Assembly (NCBI RefSeq): GCF_033807715.1
Contig: NC_084607.1
Location: 429,501-493,500, forward strand
DNA length: 64,000 nucleotides
Source of the DNA: Cololabis saira
Lineage: Eukaryota; Chordata; Actinopteri; Beloniformes; Belonidae
Direction: 5' to 3'
Shown: positions 58,605 through 64,000 of the stretch, piece by piece
Numbering within the stretch: position 1 is the first letter of the stretch
How the letters are laid out: the number at the start of each line of letters is the position of its first letter
The notes under the pieces: model-generated
Databases searched by the model: none
Seen by the model: the letters and a program-made list of their open reading frames with translations, nothing else
What the model was told of the DNA's origin: nothing
Program-made: the position numbers and the translations under genes

Positions 58605-59327
58605 TACGTTCACATGCAGCGATTCAACCTGGTTGCAGATCCGTTGCAGACATCGTTCCGACTTTTAAACTGCATGTAAACATCTCAACCTGGTCAAATC
58701 AACCTGGTCTAGCCGGATTCATCAACCAGGTTGGAGCACCTAGATAAGCCAGTCGCAACCAGGTTGTTAACGCCATGTGTACGGGGACATAGATATTGCA
58801 GTCTGCGCATGCTCGAGAATTTCCCCCGGGTGGGGTTTTCCCCCGGGGGAGGGGATTCACCCCGAAGTGAAAGGAGACGACGCGTGTTTAGCCATTCTTT
58901 CATTCTTCAAAACATGTCTACAGGAAGAACTCATTTTTGGTCCAACGAGGAGACGCGTTTTCTGCAGTCACTGCAGTCAAAAGATCCGTTCTTCTTTTCA
59001 TCATCAACACTAAAAGGTACATAATGCAGGAAATGTAGCTGCGGTAGCCTCGTCGAGGTGCTCGGACGCCATCTTTCTTTCTTGGTGTTGGTAAGCGGAG
59101 GTCAACCGGAAGTGGCTCTTTGTTGAAATGGTTACCATGGTTACCTTGGGTACAGCGCCACCTAGCGTCACGGAGTCAGCCATGCTCTGGTTACGGTGGA
59201 TTATTCAATCTGATTCAGTCTGATCTCAGAACAGCATGTGTGATCAGACAAGTTGATCCAATCTTCTGCATGTCATTATGTGATCAGATCTGCAACCAGG
59301 TTGAATCGCTGCATGTGCACGTACGTG
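58605..59327. mobile_element. PIF/Harbinger-like element remnant with Myb-like exon
   Basis: Ends are inverted repeats of about 36 bp with one mismatch (ACGTTCACATGCAGCGATTC / ACGTGCACATGCAGCGATTC, both continuing through AACCTGGTTGCAGATC). An internal plus-strand stretch encodes TGRTHFWSNEETRFLQSLQS, resembling the Myb/SANT-like accessory protein of Harbinger elements. No transposase remains. Confidence 0.7.
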
Positions 59328-59700
59328 ATTCTGATCAGTCTGTGATTCTGATCAGTCTGTGATTGATCAGTCTGTGATTCTGATCTTTGATTCTGATCAG
59401 TCTGTGATTCTGATCAGTCTGTGATTCTGATCAGTCTGTGAATCTGATCTTTGATTCTGATCAGTCTGTGATTCTGATCAGTCTGTGATTCTGATCTTTG
59501 ATTCTGATCAGTCTGTGATTCTGATCAGTCTGTGATTCTGATCAGTCAGTGATTCTGATCTTTGATTCTGATCAGTCTGTGATTCTGATCAGTCTGTGAT
59601 TGATCGGTCTGTGATTCTGATCAGTCTGTGATTGATCGGTCTGTGATTCTGATCAGTCTGTGATTGATCGGTCTGTGATTCTGATCAGTCTGTGATTCTG
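59328..59700. repeat. 17-18-bp repeat (TCTGTGATTCTGATCAG)
   Basis: About 20 units of GATTCTGATCAGTCTGT with variants GATCTTTGATTCTG and GATTGATCGGTC; earlier units lie at 58528-58600, so the Harbinger-like element is inserted within the array. Confidence 0.95.
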
Positions 59701-59862
59701 ACGGTCGTTCCTTCAGGTCATGTGACTCAGGAGGAAACAGAGCAGAAGATGCTGTTAGCCTGTTAGCTTTGTTCGTAAAATTCCTCCAATCCCAGAAACT
59801 CATCTCTGTCTCCACCATGATCTCTGTCTCAGTAAAGGTCCCTGTGAAGATCCTTCTGTTTA

Positions 59863-59868
59863 AATAAA
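59863..59868 (+). promoter_or_regulatory. mapt: Polyadenylation signal AATAAA (candidate 1)
   Basis: Canonical hexamer after CTTCTGTTTA about 1.97 kb after the mapt stop codon. Confidence 0.5.
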
Positions 59869-59945
59869 GTACCCAGAATGCCGTTTGATACCAGGTGCCA
59901 AACCCATATCGTCTCTGTCTGTTGGCTGTTCAAGTGCTTTGTATC

Positions 59946-59951
59946 AATAAA
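59946..59951 (+). promoter_or_regulatory. mapt: Polyadenylation signal AATAAA (candidate 2)
   Basis: Second canonical hexamer, 83 bp downstream, followed by GTTTCTCTTGGC and a T-rich GTGTTTTTCCTTG, a better downstream element than the first. Confidence 0.55.
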
Positions 59952-59995
59952 GTTTCTCTTGGCTCAGACAGCTGTGTTTTTCCTTGATGGACACA

Positions 59996-59997
<2 letters not shown>

Positions 59998-60075
<78 letters not shown>
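59998..60075. repeat. (ATT)n microsatellite
   Basis: About 25 ATT units immediately before GGGTCCGAGCACTGAATGTG, an element end. Confidence 0.97.
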
Positions 60076-60076
60076 G

Positions 60077-60905
60077 GGTCCGAGCACTGAATGTGCGAGG
60101 ACCCTATTGTGTCTGTGATGTTTATTATTAGGGCCCGAGCACTGAAGGGGCTCCGATTTTATCGGATTGTGTTGTGCCGCGCCCATGTGCGCATGTGAAC
60201 TCTGAACTTATAAGTGATTATGAATTCATGACATGTGTGATCGGATGAACATTTCAGGATTATCAATTCCAGTGAAAGCCAGACTTTGGTTTCGTCCTGG
60301 AGCAAAAGTTTCTGACCCTGCGGCTCTTGGTCAGTTATGACCCCCGCTGCAGGGCTTCAGATCAAAGTAAAACCAGCGAAAGCCCCGGAGCCAGGACTAA
60401 GGTTTACGACACCTGGGGGGTCAGACACAGTGGAACCCCATAAAACCAGCGGGGTTCCTGCCAGTCCAAAGACCAGGGAACAGACTCCCTGAGGTTTACG
60501 ACACCTGGGGAGGTCAGACACAGTGGAACCCCAGGAAACCAGCGGGGTTCCTGCCAGTCCAAAGACCAGGGAACAGACTCCCTGAGGTTTATGACACCTG
60601 GGGGGGTCGGACACAGTGGAGCCCAGGAAACCAGGTTCCTGCCAGGCCTGAAAGGGTACTGCCCCTTTGAGCAGACCCGCCCCAAAACCTATAAATACCA
60701 GGAGCCCCCAAAAGACTCCCTTCTCTCTTCTCTCTTCCCCACAACATCTCGTCCTGGAACAGCTGGATCTTTGGCTGCTATAACTTTTGAATGGTTTGAC
60801 ATAGGAAGTCGTGGGTGGTGTCATTTCTGATATGCTTATGGGGGACGGTGGCCGTGAGTGCGAGGGCCCGTTCATCGCTGCTTGCAGCTTTAATTATTAT
60901 TATTC
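60077..60905 (+). mobile_element. GGGCCCGAGCACTGA family elements (tandem/nested)
   Basis: Two starts, at 60077 (GGGTCCGAGCACTGA) and 60130 (GGGCCCGAGCACTGAAGGGG), and one end at about 60870-60893 (TTCATCGCTGCTTGCAGCTT). The interior has three about 107-bp tandem units with AGGTTTACGACACCTGGGG and CCAGCGGGGTTCCTGCCAGT. Confidence 0.75.
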
Positions 60906-62500
60906 TTCCGAGAAATGAATTGCCTTTTTGGAGGCCTTAAAATGCTCGAAAACTCACCAAATTTTGCACACGCTTCCAGAGTCGTGAAAAATTACGTATT
61001 TTATGGGGGACAGGCATGGGTCCACAAGAATGGGCTCTATAGCGCCACCTATTTTATGTTTTTCGACGAGCCCCATAATATGGTTTGACTTACAGCAATG
61101 ACCTTTATGTGTCTATTATATCAGACAAAGCCCTACAAAAAAGTCTCTTGGACCCATGCTCTAAGTTACACAGGAAGTCTGGCATTTTGAACAGAAAATG
61201 GCTGAAATTTTTCATGATTTCTGGTCATTTCCAGGCCTCGTACTTTAACGAACTCCTCCTAGAAATTTTATCGGATTGGCTCACAACTTGGTTTGTACAA
61301 TCTAGACCAGTGTTTCTCAATCCTGGTCCTCGAGTACCACTGTCCTGCATGTTTTAGATGCTACCCTGCTTCAGCACACCGTGATACAAGCACCTGTGTC
61401 ATCAACAGAGCTGTGCAGACCTTGGTGACAAGCTAATGAGGACCTTTAATTAGAATCAGGTGTGTTGGTGCAGGGAAACATGTAAAACATGCAGGACAGT
61501 GGTACTCGAGGACCAGGATTGAGAAGCACTAATCTAGACACATGGCCGACGCTAAATTGTGAAGCTTTTAAGTTTTTACCAGAGGGCTTGACCGTAGTGA
61601 TCCGGCGAAGTTTGAGGTCATTTTTAAGCCTCGCCATCAAACATCAATTGGCTGTAACTCAGCAATACATGATTTGATGTGGTTGAAAACGTATGTGCAC
61701 GATTGTAGACTGAGCCTGAAGACATCTATGGTGGAATATTCAGGATCGGTTGTAGCGCCACCTGTTGGCACCAGGAATTGTCATGTATTCTAGTTTGCAT
61801 CTGTGCTCCAAGCGAGATCAGTTTATTGATCTCAAAGTTGGTCACATAATAGGTAAGACATTGACGATGACTGACAGAGAAAACTGTAAGTTTTTATCAA
61901 AGGGCGTGGCCGTTAGAGGTAGTCAAATTTCGGTGTCTCGCCATGAACATAAAAGTTGTTGTAAATTAAACATAATTGGTCCAAATTGACCCAAAATCAA
62001 TACATGTAATCAGGCTTCCATTCTGAACAAGTGGATATGACAATCTTGGATGAACTCCATAGCGCCACCTTTTGGTCAGGTATACGTTTTTCATCAAATT
62101 ATGTGCTTTAATTACTGTTTCGTTCATCCAATCACAATGAAATCCATACATGTTATTGTCATAAGGGCCTTATTGACTGCGACGCGTATCGTGGTCATAA
62201 CGTCACGAAATTGCAATTCTGTCACTCTGGATTTCTGGTAAAATAATCATTAAAGATCACTGGTTTTGTTTTAGGACAATTACATTTCAGATTCAGATAC
62301 CTTTCGACAGGACTTAAAAATCATACACTGGAACATATCCTATTTGGAAAAGTTTGTGACTCACTTTTTTCAAAATATGAACTAATATTCAAATGAATCA
62401 TAACTTTTTCATGCCATGTTCAATTAACTTCAAACTTCGTAAAGATATAGTTTACTGTGACGTAAAAATATCCTGTGGATTTCATGATGTTACGTCTAAC
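60906..62500. mobile_element. Related dispersed repeat, interrupted by a hAT MITE
   Basis: TATTCTTCCGAGAAATGAAT, then TCTATAGCGCCACCTATTTTA, GTAGCGCCACCTGTTGGCA and CATAGCGCCACCTTTTGGTC recur about every 700 and 300 bp. The same motif occurs near 7.06 kb. No coherent protein frame. Confidence 0.6.
61308..61531. mobile_element. hAT-type MITE with perfect 8-bp target duplication
   Basis: 224 bp bounded by CAGTGTTTCTCAATCCTGGT and, on the other strand, TAGTGCTTCTCAATCCTGGT. ATCTAGAC is duplicated at 61300-61307 and 61532-61539. Confidence 0.9.
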
Positions 62501-63654
62501 ACCTGAGCCAGCTGGCTCTCTGGGCCGGCCAGCTCCTGCAGCGGGAGGGAACGTTGCTGCGCGAGCAGCGTGGTGACGTCGCCTGGTGCGTTCATGGACA
62601 ATTGGAATTTACTGTATTTGGCGAGAATTGACCATTGCTTTATTGTATTGCATTTAGACATTGCATTTGTATTGCAAACATTTAGACTGAGGTTACAGAA
62701 TAAAGTTATATGAAGTTAAATAAAGTTACAGAACGGTTGGGAGTTTCTGTCGTCAGCTCATCCAGACACAAAAGTGACTCGTGAGAACTTTAACCTCATT
62801 ATATTCATGTTTAATTCTTTTGCTCACAAATACATTCAGTGTAACAAGAACATGTTTCCTTAATACAAAAAAAACAAGTTTAAAAAGGCGAAAATATATA
62901 AGACAACAGTTTCTGTTTCCGTCCGTCAGATCAGTTTAATTCTCAATAAAAGTCAGTAAAACACCCTCTTATGTACAGAAACCAGGCCAACTTTGTTCGG
63001 TATTTTTAACACAAATGAACACAACGCAGGAAAGATATGGACAAAGATAAAGATGGTTTTGTTCAGGTTCCCCTGGAAGATGCTGGTGGTGATAACTCAC
63101 ATTTCCTGCTAAATCTATGAGAACAGTCGATCGCACAAACGCTCTTTCACGTTTTAGATGTTTTCCAGTCTTTATTCATTCAGTGGTTTAACCCGGCGTG
63201 AAGTTTCGTCTGTGACGTCGTGAACGTTCCCTGCTGTGAAGTTTCGTCTGTGACGTCGTGAACGTTCCCTCTACAGCTCTGCTCGTTAGCAGGTTGATGC
63301 CTGAGGCTTCAGTAAATGTCGGATCCAGAGCTTTAGATTGCTGTGTTTTTATTAAATGAAAGGGAGGAGTTTCCTCTGAAACATCAGCCTGAAGAGCTGG
63401 ACCAGGTTAGCAGGTTAGCATCACGGAAGTGTCCGGGGGGAGTAAACTAACTGGACATGAAGCATCATGGCTGCCAGATATTCAGATTCACCAAAATAAA
63501 AACACCAATAACTTACTGAGATTACAGGATTCAATGGAAGTAAAAAACCAAAACCCTAGGTGACGATATTTAGAGTCCAGGAAGATCCGTGTGGTTCAGT
63601 CTGGAGCTCCGACGGCTGAATGAAGGTTCAAAACCAGTCCAGGGCCAGAGATGG
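62501..63654. other. No coding exon recognised; possible 3' UTR of a minus-strand neighbour
   Basis: Non-repetitive sequence with short direct repeats (GTGAAGTTTCGTCTGTGACG twice near 63200). A minus-strand AATAAA occurs at about 63170-63175. In mammals the gene next to MAPT (KANSL1) is convergent, so a minus-strand 3' UTR is possible here, but no coding sequence supports it. Confidence 0.3.
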
Positions 63655-64000
63655 GAGATGTTGGAGATGTTTGGAGATGTTTGGAGATGTTTAGAGATGG
63701 TTAGAGATGGTTAGAGATGGTTAGAGATGGTTAGAGATGTTTAGAGATGGTTAGAGATGGTTAGAGATGGTTAGAGTTGGTTAGAGATGTTTAGAGATGT
63801 TTAGAGATGGTTAGAGATGGTTAGAGATGGTTAGAGTTGGTTAGAGATGTTTAGAGATGTTTAGAGATGGTTAGAGATGGTCAGAGATGGTCAGAGATGG
63901 TTAGGGTTAGGGTTAGAGATGGTTAGAGATGGTTAGAGATGTTTAGAGATGGTTAGGGTTAGGGTTAGAGATGGTTAGAGATGGTTAGAGATGGTTAGGG
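63655..64000. repeat. 10-bp repeat (TTAGAGATGG) with telomeric tracts
   Basis: Units of GTTAGAGATGGTTAGAGATG to the window end, with short GGTTAGGGTTAGGGTTAG tracts at 63899-63916 and 63951-63968 that look like single-base derivatives (GAGATGG to GGG) of the same array. Confidence 0.93.

Larger units (their letters stand above)
57892..59970 (+). other. mapt: mapt 3' UTR (probable extent)
   Basis: Non-coding from the stop to AATAAA signals at 59863-59868 and 59946-59951. About 2 kb, including an inserted Harbinger-like element and a tandem repeat. Long 3' UTRs are usual for tau. Exact end is inferred. Confidence 0.55.

Noticed and set aside
62501..63654. Coding end of a neighbouring gene such as kansl1
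   Set aside because: No exon-like protein similarity on either strand; only weak 3' UTR-like features.

Overview
The window is nuclear DNA from a ray-finned (teleost) fish. It holds split genes with GT-AG introns, fish-type transposon remnants (L1 and other LINEs, gammaretrovirus-like ERVs, hAT and Harbinger MITEs), TTAGGG interstitial repeats and very abundant micro- and minisatellites. Two protein genes are present, both on the + strand. cdc27 (APC3 subunit of the anaphase-promoting complex) runs from 9592 to 29825 in 19 visible coding exons; only the roughly nine-codon first exon is missing. mapt (tau) runs from a probable non-coding first exon near 43.4-43.56 kb, with coding exons from 45258 to 57891. 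Both models were built exon by exon from splice sites and protein similarity, and both close in frame (793 and 491 codons including the stop). Layout: 1-9.59 kb is repeats and transposons upstream of cdc27 exon 2. 9.6-30.2 kb is cdc27, with introns made largely of minisatellites, a broken ERV, two solo LTRs, MITEs and three copies of an unnamed element encoding a small membrane protein. 30.3-38.75 kb is an 8.4-kb tandem array of a 31-bp unit. 38.75-40.0 kb is an imperfect inverted repeat. 40-43.4 kb is intergenic DNA with MITEs and a solo LTR. 43.4-59.97 kb is mapt with its 3' UTR, including an L1 reverse-transcriptase fragment, an ERV whose env is split by a MITE, and a fourth copy of the small-membrane-protein element. 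60-64 kb is intergenic repeats. Three points stand out. First, tandem repeats repeatedly straddle exon-intron junctions: at more than a dozen junctions in both genes the repeat unit contains a copy of the splice site plus adjoining exon bases, giving arrays of decoy donors or acceptors. At two places (cdc27 exons 5 and 17) the copies keep the reading frame and could lengthen the protein. Second, mobile elements lie inside the splice signals of cdc27 exon 3 (solo LTR ending 18 nt before the exon) and exon 13 (acceptor in MITE-derived sequence). Third, this tau gene has only three microtubule-binding repeats; its single middle-repeat exon looks like mammalian exon 10 at the start and exon 11 at the end, and the VQIVYK aggregation motif is absent. 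The enormous open frames across the 31-bp array and the smaller satellites are by-products of repeats that lack stop codons, not genes.
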